Of a stretch of 46,928 nt of DNA, positions 26,695 through 35,740 are shown piece after piece. The translations under genes were made by a program, and so were the position numbers. Within the stretch, counting starts at the first letter, position 1, and each line of letters starts with the position of its first letter. Source of the DNA: Amycolatopsis circi (GTDB lineage: Bacteria; Actinomycetota; Actinomycetes; Mycobacteriales; Pseudonocardiaceae); the NCBI RefSeq assembly GCF_003385235.1, contig NZ_PQIA01000065.1:1-46928 (forward strand). The letters run 5' to 3'. Under the pieces are notes generated by a model. The model saw nothing but the letters and a program-made list of their open reading frames with translations. It did not search any database and was not told the origin of the DNA.

Positions 26695-29685
26695 GTGCTC
26701 GTCGGGTTTCCGCCGCCGCTCGCGCCGCCGGACCGTCCGCCGCCCCCGGAGCTGGCCGACGCGGTTTCGCACGGCTACAACTGCCGTTGCGTCGCAAGGC
26801 ATTTCGACCTCGACCCGGCGGCTTACCAGGAACTGTCCGCGTGCACGCTGACCGAAGCCGAGTACGATGCCCTCCTCACCGAAGCCTTCGCCGTCCAGAC
26901 CGAGGCCAAGCAACTCGCCGCGGCGCGGGACGTCGCCGGTGCGCAACGGGCCTACGCACGGATGCGCCAGCTCGCCCAGCAACTCGACCGCGTCAGCCTC
27001 GAAGTTGCCGCTGTCAGCGATCTGGCCACCGTCTGCTATTCCGCGGGCGACCTCCGCAACGCGCGCCAGTGCGCGGAAGCCGTGCTCGGCGTCTTCACCG
27101 TGAGCACCGCCGCCATCGTCCACTTCGGACAGTACGCCGAGCTGCGGATCATCGAAGGTTCCCGCGAGGTAGCGGAACGCGCCCTCATCTCACTGTCCAC
27201 TGAGGAGGGTGACCTCGACCGGGCGCGCGAGCTGCTCGCCGGTCAACGACGGCGCGCGGCGTTCCGGAAGGCCGCCGAAACCGGCCAGTTCCCCCGCGAG
27301 CAGCTCGACCCGCACGGTGCCGACGAACTGGAACTGCGCATTCTCGAAGTCCGTGTGCAAGTGGCCGCCGGGGATCCGGCCGGGGCGCGCGACGCGATCG
27401 ACCACATCCTGACCGACCTGGACCGCATCGCGGACGTCGACGAGGTCCGCGACCAGGTGACGTCGCTGCAGGCAATGGCACGGGCCGAACGCGCCCGCAT
27501 CCGCCAGGCAGGCGGCGAGGAAGCGGACGCGACGGCGGACCTGCTGCGGCTCGCCACCCGGCACGAGGGCCCAGCGGCCGCGAAATTCGCCATCGGGCTC
27601 GCCGAAACCCGCGCGCTCGACGGGGATCTCCCCGGCGCGATCGCGGCCATTGTCAAAGCCAGGGACGAACTCGCCGCCGCCGGAGTAACCGGTGACGTCG
27701 CCGAGGCAAGCTACGCGCTGGGCACGTTGCTGCTGCTCGCCGGCGAGGCCACGCAGGCGCGAGACCAGTTCGAACACGCGGGAAAGCTGTGGTCGGCGAA
27801 CGGCGACACTCCGGGCGCGCGCCGGCTCGCGTCGGCGCTGGCTCGGTGTGCGGCGGCCGAGGGCGACTGGCCGTCCGCGGAGGAACACGTGACCCGGCTC
27901 CGGACGGCGGCCCGCGAGTCGGGCGAATGGCTGGAGTGCCTGCGAGCCGATTACCTGTCGGCCACGATCGGCTACGGGCGCGGCGAAGACCCGCGAGCGG
28001 TGCTCGACCTGCTGCTGCCGGTGGCCCTCGCCGCGCAGGAGTACCGGTTCGCCTTCGCGTCGGCCCAGGCACGCACCGCGTGGGCGAACAGCGTCGCGGG
28101 CCCGGCGACGGAACTGCTGATGGTCCTGCTGACCCAGCTCGGGGAAACGCGCCTGACGGCCGAACTGATCGAACGCGCCTGCGCCGTCGGGGCGTATCCC
28201 GAAGACCGCTCCCTGAACTTGACCGGTGAACTCCCCGCGCTGGCGGCACTGCCCGCCGAGACCGATCAGCTTCCCTTGGCAGCACTGGGTTCGGTCACCT
28301 CGTCGCTCCCGCTGCGCCTCGCCCCGCCGCCCGGACTGCGCTGGTCGCCGTCCTCGCCGATGGAGCTGGACGCCTGGTCCCGGCTGGCCGCCGAACGGTA
28401 CGGGTGCGCCTCGGCGACGGGGACCGTCGAGACGTGGCCCGCCGCCGAACCCGGTCGCGATACGTTCATCCTGCGCTATGTCGACGCCGGGCACACCTAC
28501 CTCAGCTGGCGCACCACCAGCGATCTCGACACCGTCCACACGCACCCGATCGACGCCGACCTCGTCGAAACGGCACGCGGATTCCTGGCCGAGGCTTCCC
28601 CGACGCCGCGCGAAGGCGAACGGGTCGCCGACGCCGTCCGTCGTTCGCTCGAGGCCTTTTCCGCCGGAGAACAACGCCTTGCCCGCGTCCTAGCCCTCAA
28701 CCTCCTGCCCGCCGATCTCGTCGCACAACTCCGGCGGACCACGCGTCCACTGCTGCGAATCCAGCCGTCCCCAGCGCTCGCCGGGGTCCCGTGGGGCCTG
28801 CTCGCGCTGCCGGATCGACGCCCGGACCACGTGCTCGACGCCGACGAGGTCGACACCTGCTTCGACAGCGACGTCCGGATCCTCGACCTCGCCGACGTCT
28901 CCCTGCTCGCCCCCGCCGGAATCCCGCGCCGCGAGCCAGCCGCCGCCGGACCGCCCGTCTACCTGCTCGATCCGCGGATCCCCGGCCAGAGCGCGTTCGG
29001 CGAACTGGGGTCCGTGCTCGGCAAGCAGGATGCGACCTCGCCGCTGATCCGCCACCTGGACGAGCGACTCGCCACCGGCCCAGTCCGCCCCTCCGTCGCA
29101 CACGGCCTGGACCTGGTCCGCCGAACCGACACCGACCGGCGGCTTTTGGCCGAACTGCTGGCCGAACCGTGCTCGCGGCTGGTGTTCGCGGGGCACGTCA
29201 GCCGCATCCAGGACGTTCACGGTGCGCAGACCGCGCTCCATTTGTCCTGCTCGGCCGACCTGCCCGGCACCGCCGCACCGATCGGGGCGCACCGGCCGTT
29301 CACCGCCGCCGACCTAGCACTGTCCGAAGTGGACATGCCCGCGCGAGTCGCGCTGATCGGCTGCGCCAGCGCGAGCGACTTCGGCCTGCCGGAACCGTTC
29401 GGCGTGCTCCTCGCCGCCGTCGCCGCCGGAGCCGGGCTGGTCGCCGCGACGGTCTGGGCTTTGCCGACCTCGGCCGCGGTTCCCGGTGCGGATCCGATGG
29501 CCGAGCTGCTCATCGCCGTCGACACCGCACTCGCCGGACCGGATCCGGTCGCCGAACTGTGCGCATGGCAGCGGACCCGGCTCGCCCGCTGGCGCGAACA
29601 GCCGGAGCCGGGCCGGTCGCCGGTCTTCTGGGCGGCCTTGACCTGCCTGGACGCCACTGACGACGGGAAGACCTGGGCTAGATAG
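26695..29685 (+). CDS. TPR-CHAT caspase-like protease
   Basis: 996 aa, GTG start one base after the previous stop. After a Pro-rich N-terminus, residues about 60-480 consist of TPR-like helical repeats (AQRAYARMRQLAQQLDRVSLEVAAVSDLATV; EASYALGTLLLLAGEATQARDQFEHAGKLW). The C-terminal third is a CHAT domain: LRIQPSPALAGVPWGLLALP, then His834 in LVFAGHVS and Cys890 in ALIGCASAS, the His-Cys dyad of clan CD proteases, both in place. It ends YWA-like with PVFWAALTCLDATDDGKTWAR. TPR-CHAT proteins act as proteases in bacterial conflict systems, the TPRs sensing or scaffolding. The two tightly coupled upstream genes are likely partners. Degenerate copies of its last codons lie downstream. Confidence 0.9.
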   Translation: MLVGFPPPLAPPDRPPPPELADAVSHGYNCRCVARHFDLDPAAYQELSACTLTEAEYDALLTEAFAVQTEAKQLAAARDVAGAQRAYARMRQLAQQLDRVSLEVAAVSDLATVCYSAGDLRNARQCAEAVLGVFTVSTAAIVHFGQYAELRIIEGSREVAERALISLSTEEGDLDRARELLAGQRRRAAFRKAAETGQFPREQLDPHGADELELRILEVRVQVAAGDPAGARDAIDHILTDLDRIADVDEVRDQVTSLQAMARAERARIRQAGGEEADATADLLRLATRHEGPAAAKFAIGLAETRALDGDLPGAIAAIVKARDELAAAGVTGDVAEASYALGTLLLLAGEATQARDQFEHAGKLWSANGDTPGARRLASALARCAAAEGDWPSAEEHVTRLRTAARESGEWLECLRADYLSATIGYGRGEDPRAVLDLLLPVALAAQEYRFAFASAQARTAWANSVAGPATELLMVLLTQLGETRLTAELIERACAVGAYPEDRSLNLTGELPALAALPAETDQLPLAALGSVTSSLPLRLAPPPGLRWSPSSPMELDAWSRLAAERYGCASATGTVETWPAAEPGRDTFILRYVDAGHTYLSWRTTSDLDTVHTHPIDADLVETARGFLAEASPTPREGERVADAVRRSLEAFSAGEQRLARVLALNLLPADLVAQLRRTTRPLLRIQPSPALAGVPWGLLALPDRRPDHVLDADEVDTCFDSDVRILDLADVSLLAPAGIPRREPAAAGPPVYLLDPRIPGQSAFGELGSVLGKQDATSPLIRHLDERLATGPVRPSVAHGLDLVRRTDTDRRLLAELLAEPCSRLVFAGHVSRIQDVHGAQTALHLSCSADLPGTAAPIGAHRPFTAADLALSEVDMPARVALIGCASASDFGLPEPFGVLLAAVAAGAGLVAATVWALPTSAAVPGADPMAELLIAVDTALAGPDPVAELCAWQRTRLARWREQPEPGRSPVFWAALTCLDATDDGKTWAR

Positions 29686-30013
29686 CAACCCGTCCGCCAC
29701 ACCAGCCGAACCGAACACCGCAGCTCCGCCCCTCGCTCTCTGAGCAGCCATGTCCCGCGTCGCTACCACAGCCGACGGCGAAACTTGGGTTCGGTGGCAG
29801 ACCCACCCCGCAGTCTGTGGCCATCGCTCCCGGGACACGAACCAGCCCTCGCACCGTCTTCCGGGCACCCCTGACCTGTGTCCGCCAACGGCGGCAAGAC
29901 CGTGGCCAACCGCCGGAACGCCGCCGTCCGCGCCGCACCCACTCCCCCGGTCGTCCCGGACAGCCCTGACCAGCCTCGATACCACCGACGACAGCGAAAC
30001 TTGGGTTCGGTAG
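29648..30013 (+). repeat. Degenerate repeats of the 3' end of the CHAT gene
   Basis: The last codons of the CHAT gene (LDATDDGKTWAR-stop, from 29648) recur as ATTADGETWVR near 29765-29795 and as LDTTDDSETWVR-stop ending at 30013. By hand, the 61 bases at about 29639-29698 align to about 29968-30028 with 15 differences, continuing past the stop codon (TAGCAACCCGTCCGCC against TAGCACCCCGCCCGCC). A weaker fourth match lies near 29871-29910. The two downstream copies share one frame (29750-30013, 87 codons) but not the CHAT frame. No gene fills 29686-30067 convincingly; I read it as scars of tandem CHAT 3' ends. Confidence 0.6.
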
Positions 30014-30067
30014 CACCCCGCCCGCCCGAAGCTGTGTCCAGCACACCGGCACAGCGAAAGGCATCCC

Positions 30068-30595
30068 ATGTTCAAGAAGATCCGCGACAAGATCAACGAA
30101 GCCACCCAGCAGGGCATGGCCCGCGGCGCGCAGGACTTCCGGCAGCACGCCGAGCAGTTCCGCCAGGCGGCCGCCGCGCAGGGGCACGACATCACCCCGC
30201 AGCTGCCGACTCCGCAGCTGGCCGCGCAGGCGTTCCGCAACATCGCAGCCGACCCGGAGACGGCCGCGTTCCTGGCGCTGCCGATGGAGGAGCAACTGCG
30301 CCAGCAGCAGGAACTCCAGGCCTACGGCACCGAACTGCGCCGCCTCTACGACACCGGCGAGAAGGCCACCCTCGTGATCCGCGCGCTGGAGCCGACGGGC
30401 CGCACGGTCGCCGGGCAGGCGCAGTACACCGCCACTCTGGAGGTCACCCGCGCGGACGGCATGATGTACCGGACGGTCACCCCGCTGATCACCCCGCAGG
30501 CGACGATCCAGCAGTACGCGCCCGGCACCCGGCACGAAGCCCTGCTCGACCCCGCTGACCCGGCGAAGGTCGCCGTGTTCGGCCCGATCGCGTAG
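30068..30595 (+). CDS. Unknown small soluble protein
   Basis: 175 aa, ATG 30068 with GAAAGG upstream. The N-terminal 90 residues are amphipathic and Gln/Ala-rich, probably long helices (FKKIRDKINEATQQGMARGAQDFRQHAEQFRQAAA). The C-terminal 85 residues look like a small beta domain (QAQYTATLEVTRADGMMYRTVTPLITP; GTRHEALLDPADPAKVAVF), similar in layout to the DUF3592-like tail in the next gene. First of three co-directional genes separated by 9 and 22 bp. No family recognised. Confidence 0.8.
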   Translation: MFKKIRDKINEATQQGMARGAQDFRQHAEQFRQAAAAQGHDITPQLPTPQLAAQAFRNIAADPETAAFLALPMEEQLRQQQELQAYGTELRRLYDTGEKATLVIRALEPTGRTVAGQAQYTATLEVTRADGMMYRTVTPLITPQATIQQYAPGTRHEALLDPADPAKVAVFGPIA

Positions 30596-30604
30596 GCGGC
30601 CGCG

Positions 30605-31417
30605 ATGTTCAGTTCCTTCGCGTTCGGCTTGGCGGACGATCCTGAAGAAACCCGTGCGTCGAGCCGACGGTTGTGGCTGCTCGGGATTCCCACGACGCTC
30701 GCCTGGGCCGTCGCGGGATGGTCTGGCGCGCTCGGGCTGCTGGACAACTTCCGGCTGATGTCGTTGAACCGCGTCGGCGCGTGGGGGGCCGACGCGGGAC
30801 CGGCGGCTTCGCTCGTGTTGTTCTTCAGCCTGTCGGTCACGGTGGCGTCGTCGCTCGGCTTCGCGATGCTGTGGGGCGGCGGAATGTCGTTGCGCCGCAT
30901 GGGCCTCAGCTTCCGGGCAAGCTCGCTCGCCGCAGCACTCGGGGTGACGCTGGGCAGCGGCGTGGCGGCTCCGTCGTGGACGGCACCGGAATCCGTGGGC
31001 GAACGGCTGCCCTTCCTCGACGGCAAGGCCGAGCCGTGGTCCGATGTGGACTGGGTCGTCTATTACGAGCCGTTTCTGGTGCCCGCGGTGGCCGGGCTCA
31101 TCGCACTGGTCCTGATCGTGGTGCTGCTGCGGTCTTTCCTGCGCGCGGCCGAGGCAGACGATCGCGAACAGGCACTGCTCCACTGCGGTCGCCAGGTGAC
31201 CGGGACTCTCACCCGCGTGGAGTTCACGAACGTCTGGGTCATGGGAAATCCGCGGTTCACCGTCCACGTGCGGTTTCCCACCGAAACCGGCGAACGCGAG
31301 GTCGTCGCGACCATGATCACGTCCATCTTCCAAGCCCCTTCGCCGGGTTCCGCGGTGCAGGTCCGCTACGACCCGAAGGATCCGAAAGCCGTTCTGGTGG
31401 AACCGATTTCCCTCTGA
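30605..31417 (+). CDS. Membrane protein with DUF3592-like C-terminal domain
   Basis: 270 aa. Four hydrophobic segments (about 24-45, 62-90, 96-118, 157-180) precede a cytoplasmic or extracellular beta domain, RQVTGTLTRVEF, RFTVHVRFPTETGEREVVATM, GSAVQVRYDPKDPKAVLVEP, which has the layout of DUF3592 proteins. These are unassigned envelope proteins. It probably forms an operon with its two neighbours. Confidence 0.8.
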   Translation: MFSSFAFGLADDPEETRASSRRLWLLGIPTTLAWAVAGWSGALGLLDNFRLMSLNRVGAWGADAGPAASLVLFFSLSVTVASSLGFAMLWGGGMSLRRMGLSFRASSLAAALGVTLGSGVAAPSWTAPESVGERLPFLDGKAEPWSDVDWVVYYEPFLVPAVAGLIALVLIVVLLRSFLRAAEADDREQALLHCGRQVTGTLTRVEFTNVWVMGNPRFTVHVRFPTETGEREVVATMITSIFQAPSPGSAVQVRYDPKDPKAVLVEPISL

Positions 31418-31439
31418 CCGCCGAGAAGGGACTACTTTC

Positions 31440-32441
31440 ATGGCAGCCCTCCGCACGATCGCCTTCGGCTTCCTGACCGGCTTGGCGATCGGAGCGACCC
31501 TGTGCTCGCTCGTCGTCGGCATCATCGTCGAGAGCGTTCCGTTGTTCGTAACCGGGCTGGGAATTTCGCTCGGCTACGGCATTCTCGTCTACCTCGGCGG
31601 CATTCCGCGACGCGCTCGCGAGGCGGCGGTGGGTCCCGTAGTGGCGCTCGCGCGGATCGAAAGCCTCCGCGCCGGAGGCACCGAAACGGGCGATCTCCCG
31701 GTCGAATTCGTCCTCACGGTCGCGCCGGACGGGGCACCGTCCCATCGCGTGGCGGCGACCCACACCGTCAACCTGGTCGATCTTCCCAGTTACCGCAAGG
31801 GCGACGTCCTGGTGGTCTGCTACCCGCCGGATCGGCCGTGGAAGGTGCGGCTCGTGGCCAACCCGTCGCCGGAATGGCAGCGCCGGGCGGCGAACGCGGT
31901 CATCGAGCCTGCGGCCGAGTCCGCTTTGGTCCACCCGCCGCCGGAAGGCTGCGTCGCCGGTGTCCTCACCCTCGTCGGACTGCTGCTCGCCGTGGGTGCC
32001 GTCCTCGGGCTCTTCCGGGTCGAACTCTTCGCGCCAGAAGAAACCAGCGCCCCGGAGCCGCCTCCCGCGTCGTCCACGGTGACCTCTTCGGGTTCCGCGA
32101 CGGTCGAGGTCGGCCCGGACCAGTCGTTGCTGGACGAGGGAGAGCTGCGCCGCGCCGTCGACGGGCTGGCCCAAAGCACTGACGTCTCGCAGACGCTGAC
32201 CGCGGTCGTCCAGGAGCACCGGCTGACGGTCGTCTTCGCACCGAGCGGCGCCCAGGTTCCGCGCTTCGACCTCCGCACCCTGCCGGTCAACGAGATTCCG
32301 GGCCTGGTCCGGAAAGCCTTGCGAACCATCGACGTCGGCACGCCGCAGACCTGGCAGGTCACCGTCGTCCAGTTGCCTTCGGCTCGCACCGTCCGAGTCA
32401 CAGTGACCGGTCCCCGCGGCAGCGGTTCTCTCGCCGGGTGA
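31440..32441 (+). CDS. Membrane protein with DUF3592-like domain and extracytoplasmic tail
   Basis: 333 aa; GAGAAGGGA precedes ATG 31440. Two hydrophobic segments lie at about residues 7-52, then a beta domain (SHRVAATHTVNLVDLPSYRKGDVLVVCYPPDRP) resembling that in the preceding gene, a third helix near 175-197, a Ser/Pro linker, and a C-terminal alpha/beta domain (QTLTAVVQEHRLTVVFAPSG). Function unknown. Its stop directly abuts the stop of the convergent PucR gene, forming TGATCA with no spacer. Confidence 0.8.
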   Translation: MAALRTIAFGFLTGLAIGATLCSLVVGIIVESVPLFVTGLGISLGYGILVYLGGIPRRAREAAVGPVVALARIESLRAGGTETGDLPVEFVLTVAPDGAPSHRVAATHTVNLVDLPSYRKGDVLVVCYPPDRPWKVRLVANPSPEWQRRAANAVIEPAAESALVHPPPEGCVAGVLTLVGLLLAVGAVLGLFRVELFAPEETSAPEPPPASSTVTSSGSATVEVGPDQSLLDEGELRRAVDGLAQSTDVSQTLTAVVQEHRLTVVFAPSGAQVPRFDLRTLPVNEIPGLVRKALRTIDVGTPQTWQVTVVQLPSARTVRVTVTGPRGSGSLAG

Positions 32442-33611
32442 TCAGCCCGCCAAGCCCAGCGACGCGCCGAGCAGCAAAAGCCCTTTGGCCGTACGCGGAT
32501 CCGCGCCGGTCAGGTTGGCGATGCGCGACAGGCGATTGTCCACTGTGTTCGGATGGACATGCAGCTTCCGCGCGGTCTCACGACGGTTGAAGTCGGTGTC
32601 GAAGTATGTCCGGAGCGTCGTCGTCAAGTCAGGCTCACCGTCCAGTCGTGCCGCCAGCGCACGCAGCTGAGGGGTCGCCGCGCTGTCGTGGTTGAGCTGG
32701 TATTCGAAGAGGTGTTCCGCGAGCACCGCAACGGAGTCGGGGACCGTATTCAGCCGCAGCAGCCGCTCGGCTTCCGCCACTGCCGCCGGGATTTCCGACA
32801 ACTCGGCAGCGTGGGCGAAGGCACCGGTGATCTCCACGCCGGTCGTCTGATGCGCTCGCGGAACCGCCTGCCGGGCCGCGATCAGTGCCGTCTCCTGACT
32901 GTCCGAAGTGGACGGGATCAGCAGCAGTCCGCCGTCCGGCTCCAAGGCGGCCAGCACGTCTCCGGACAGTTCTCGGTGCAGGTGCTGGAGCAGCAACCGC
33001 GCCTTCCGCTGTCCGGCCAGATGACGGCCGACCGCGTCGCCGACCGAATCCGCCGGGTCCGCGGCGAACCGCAGCGCCAGCACGCCGTACGCCGGAGCGA
33101 GCCGGACGTCGGCCGGTTCCGGAACCACCTCCCCCGCCGCCAGCCGCCGGACCAGCGCCCGTGCCGCCTCGCGCTGTTCGTGGTCCGCGGTCTGGAATTC
33201 CTTCTGGTGCGCCCGCACGGCCGCGTTCAGCACCTGGTGCAGGCACTTCAGCAGCACCGCGGTCGTCTCGCCGGGCGGCGACCCGCCGGAGAGGTCCTGG
33301 ACCTCCGCCCACACCTCCTCGGCCGCCAGCAGGTACGCGTGCACGAACTCGCTGACCGGCAGCCCCTCCGAGCCCCGTTCCCGGCCCCGCTGGCGGAACA
33401 GTTCCAGTTCGTCCTCGCGAAGCCCGGTCCCCTCCCGCGCCGCGCGCGCGAACATCCGGCCGAACTCGCGGCACGTGTGCGCCATGTGCAGGTGCAGGGC
33501 CGCGGGCGCCTCGCCCCGGTAGTGCGGGGAGGTCTCGACGTACCGGCGGATCGTCCGCTCGGCCGCCTTCGGCAGCCGGTGCTCGAAGCTGCGCCACGAC
33601 AGTTGTGACAT
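32442..33611 (-). CDS. PucR/CdaR-type transcriptional regulator
   Basis: 389 aa, ATG 33611. The N-terminal region is a helical sensor-like domain, the middle a GGDEF-like fold without its motif, and the C-terminus a PucR-type helix-turn-helix (FNRRETARKLHVHPNTVDNRLSRIANLTG, about residues 337-366). Regulators of this family usually control adjacent catabolic or transport genes. It is divergent from the four-gene acyl-CoA ligase/MBL/MFS set with about 110 bp between starts. A perfect palindrome covers its own start codon, suggesting autoregulation. Confidence 0.92.
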   Translation of the reverse strand: MSQLSWRSFEHRLPKAAERTIRRYVETSPHYRGEAPAALHLHMAHTCREFGRMFARAAREGTGLREDELELFRQRGRERGSEGLPVSEFVHAYLLAAEEVWAEVQDLSGGSPPGETTAVLLKCLHQVLNAAVRAHQKEFQTADHEQREAARALVRRLAAGEVVPEPADVRLAPAYGVLALRFAADPADSVGDAVGRHLAGQRKARLLLQHLHRELSGDVLAALEPDGGLLLIPSTSDSQETALIAARQAVPRAHQTTGVEITGAFAHAAELSEIPAAVAEAERLLRLNTVPDSVAVLAEHLFEYQLNHDSAATPQLRALAARLDGEPDLTTTLRTYFDTDFNRRETARKLHVHPNTVDNRLSRIANLTGADPRTAKGLLLLGASLGLAG

Positions 33612-33617
33612 GTCACA
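33604..33617. promoter_or_regulatory. Perfect 14-bp palindrome over the PucR start codon
   Basis: TGTGACATGTCACA is fully self-complementary and spans the ATG of the PucR gene and the divergent region. A regulator dimer bound here would block translation-initiation-proximal transcription of its own gene and could reach the acyl-CoA ligase promoter. It is a candidate operator, by position and symmetry only. Confidence 0.5.
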
Positions 33618-33721
33618 GCACGGTAGCCGAAAACCTGGGCAATGTGCGCTACCAGCTGGATCTGCCAGCGGCGACAGTTGGGGTTGTGTCCATGACCGCG
33701 ATCACAGGAGGCCCCGGACCC

Positions 33722-35740
33722 ATGCGCTGCGAGCCGCTGTTCCGCCCGAAGTCGGCCGCCGTGGTCGGCGTGTCCGCGACCACCGCGCTGTCCTGGGGAC
33801 GGATCGCGCTGGACCGGCTGCTGCGCGGCGGCTACGGCGGCGAGGTCTTCGCGGTCTCCCGCGGCCCGCTCGACCTGCCCGGCGTGCGGACGGTCGGCTC
33901 CCTCTCCGAGATCGGGTACCGCCCGGACCTCGTGGTCCTCGCGACCCCGGCGGAAACAGTCCCGGGACTGGTCCGGCAGGCGCGCGAACTCGGCTCCGGC
34001 GCGGTCATCGTCTTCGCGTCCGGGTTCGCCGAGGGCGGCAACACCGCGCTGGAGGACGAACTGCGCGAGGCCGCCGGTGACCTGCCGGTGCTGGGTCCGA
34101 ACTGCCTCGGCGTCGTGAGCCACCCCGCCGGCGTGCAGCTGTCCACGACCGTTTTCCTCGACCGCGAACGTGTGCCGCCGGGCCCGATCGCGATTGTCAC
34201 GCAGAGCGGCGCGATGGGGTTCGTGCTCGCCGACCTGCTCGAACAGGCCGGGATCGGCTACTCCTACTACGCGAGCGTCGGGAACGAAGCCTGTCTGTCC
34301 GGCCACGAAATCGGCAGCTATCTGCTGGACCAGCCGGACGTCGAGGTGCTCGTGCTCTACCTCGAAGGCGTGCGCGACGCGAACGGCCTCCGCGAGCTTG
34401 GTCGTCAGGCGCGAGCGGCGGGAAAGACCGTGGTGGCCCTCGCGGTGGGCAGCAGCGCCGCCGGTCGGCAGGCAGCCTTGTCGCACACCGCGGCCGTCGC
34501 CGGTGATCACTTCCTTCTCGCCTCGCTGTGCCGCCAAGAGGGCATTCACCTGGTCACGGACGACGACCAGCTCGTGGACGCGGTGCTCTGCGCGCGCAAA
34601 GGCACGACGTTGCCCCCGGCACCACGGCTCGCGGTCTTGACGATGTCCGGCGGCGCGGGCGGCATCCTCGCCGACAACCTCACCGCGCTGGGCGTCCGGA
34701 TCCCGCCGCTGTCCGGTGCGACGCGCGCGAAGCTCGCCGAGGTCGGCGGGGTCGAGGCGGCCGACGAGAACCCCGTCGATCTCGGCGGCAACATCGACCG
34801 CTGGCTCGACCGGGTCGGCGAGCTGCTCGGCGCGCTCGACGAAGACCCGGAACTGGACGGCGTCGTGCTGTATCTGACGTTCGGCGATCGGTTCCGCGAG
34901 GCTTACCACCGGCTGGCCGCGGCCGCCGCTGAGATGTGGACGCCGACGTGGTTCGTCTGGGCCTGCGCGCCGCCCGGCGAGCTGGCGAACCTCGGGCGGC
35001 CGGACACTGTGCTGCCCAGCATCGGTGCCCTCGTGCGTCGGCTACGAGTGCTGGTCCCCGACCGAGTCCCCGAACCCACGCACCACATCACCGGCGACGA
35101 CCGTCCAGTGTGGACTGAGTTGAGATCCATTCCGCTGCTGGAAGACGCGGGCATCGCGCACGTCGACACCGTCGCCGGGACCGATCTCGCCTCCGCAGTT
35201 CAGCACCACGGCTGGCCGGGACCGTACGTGGTCAAAGGCGATGCCGCCGACGTGCCGCACCGAGCCCGCGCTGGGCTGGTCCGTGTCGGCGTCACCGCAG
35301 CCGAACTGCCAGCGGTGCTGGAGACACTCCAGGCCCGCCTGGACGAGGTCTCCACCGACCCGGACCGCACCCTTGTCGTGCAACCGCTTCTGCCGCATAC
35401 CGCCGAACTCGCCCTCGGCGCGACGCGAGATCCGTTGTACGGCACCGCGATCGTCCTTGGCGCGGGTGGCGACCGTGCCGAAGACCCCACCGCGCCCCGT
35501 CGCGCGCTGCTGCTCCCGGCCGGACCGGAGCAACGGGCCGAACTGGCGGAATGGGCTGGCGACGTCCTCGCCGCACCGGTCCCCGCCGTCGCCGCCGCGA
35601 TCGACGGGCTGATCCGCATCCTCGACGACCACCCGGAATTCGCCGAGGCCGACCTCAACCCGCTCTGCGTCACCGGCGACGACCTGATCGCCGTCGACGC
35701 GCTGTTCACCGAGACCGCTCAGGAGGCATCCAGTGACTGA
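33722..35740 (+). CDS. NDP-forming acyl-CoA synthetase (fused alpha-beta acetate-CoA ligase type)
   Basis: 672 aa. ATG 33722 has AGGAGG ten bases upstream; ATG 33692 is an upstream alternative. Residues 1-130 are the CoA-binding Rossmann domain (SAAVVGVSATTALSWGR, VLGPNCLGV). Residues about 140-300 are the ligase domain with the phosphorylated His255 in ALSHTAAVAGD. The C-terminal about 210 residues are ATP-grasp (IPLLEDAGIAHVD, GPYVVKGDAADVPHRARAGLVRVGV, EADLNPLCV). The enzyme makes an acyl-CoA from a carboxylate with ATP, giving ADP and phosphate. It overlaps the downstream MBL gene by 8 bp, so the two act in one pathway; the substrate is unknown. Confidence 0.92.
   Translation: MRCEPLFRPKSAAVVGVSATTALSWGRIALDRLLRGGYGGEVFAVSRGPLDLPGVRTVGSLSEIGYRPDLVVLATPAETVPGLVRQARELGSGAVIVFASGFAEGGNTALEDELREAAGDLPVLGPNCLGVVSHPAGVQLSTTVFLDRERVPPGPIAIVTQSGAMGFVLADLLEQAGIGYSYYASVGNEACLSGHEIGSYLLDQPDVEVLVLYLEGVRDANGLRELGRQARAAGKTVVALAVGSSAAGRQAALSHTAAVAGDHFLLASLCRQEGIHLVTDDDQLVDAVLCARKGTTLPPAPRLAVLTMSGGAGGILADNLTALGVRIPPLSGATRAKLAEVGGVEAADENPVDLGGNIDRWLDRVGELLGALDEDPELDGVVLYLTFGDRFREAYHRLAAAAAEMWTPTWFVWACAPPGELANLGRPDTVLPSIGALVRRLRVLVPDRVPEPTHHITGDDRPVWTELRSIPLLEDAGIAHVDTVAGTDLASAVQHHGWPGPYVVKGDAADVPHRARAGLVRVGVTAAELPAVLETLQARLDEVSTDPDRTLVVQPLLPHTAELALGATRDPLYGTAIVLGAGGDRAEDPTAPRRALLLPAGPEQRAELAEWAGDVLAAPVPAVAAAIDGLIRILDDHPEFAEADLNPLCVTGDDLIAVDALFTETAQEASSD

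Noticed and set aside
29750..30013. 87-codon open frame downstream of the CHAT gene as a real gene
   Set aside because: Its only recognisable content is two decayed copies of the CHAT C-terminus; no ribosome binding site is evident.
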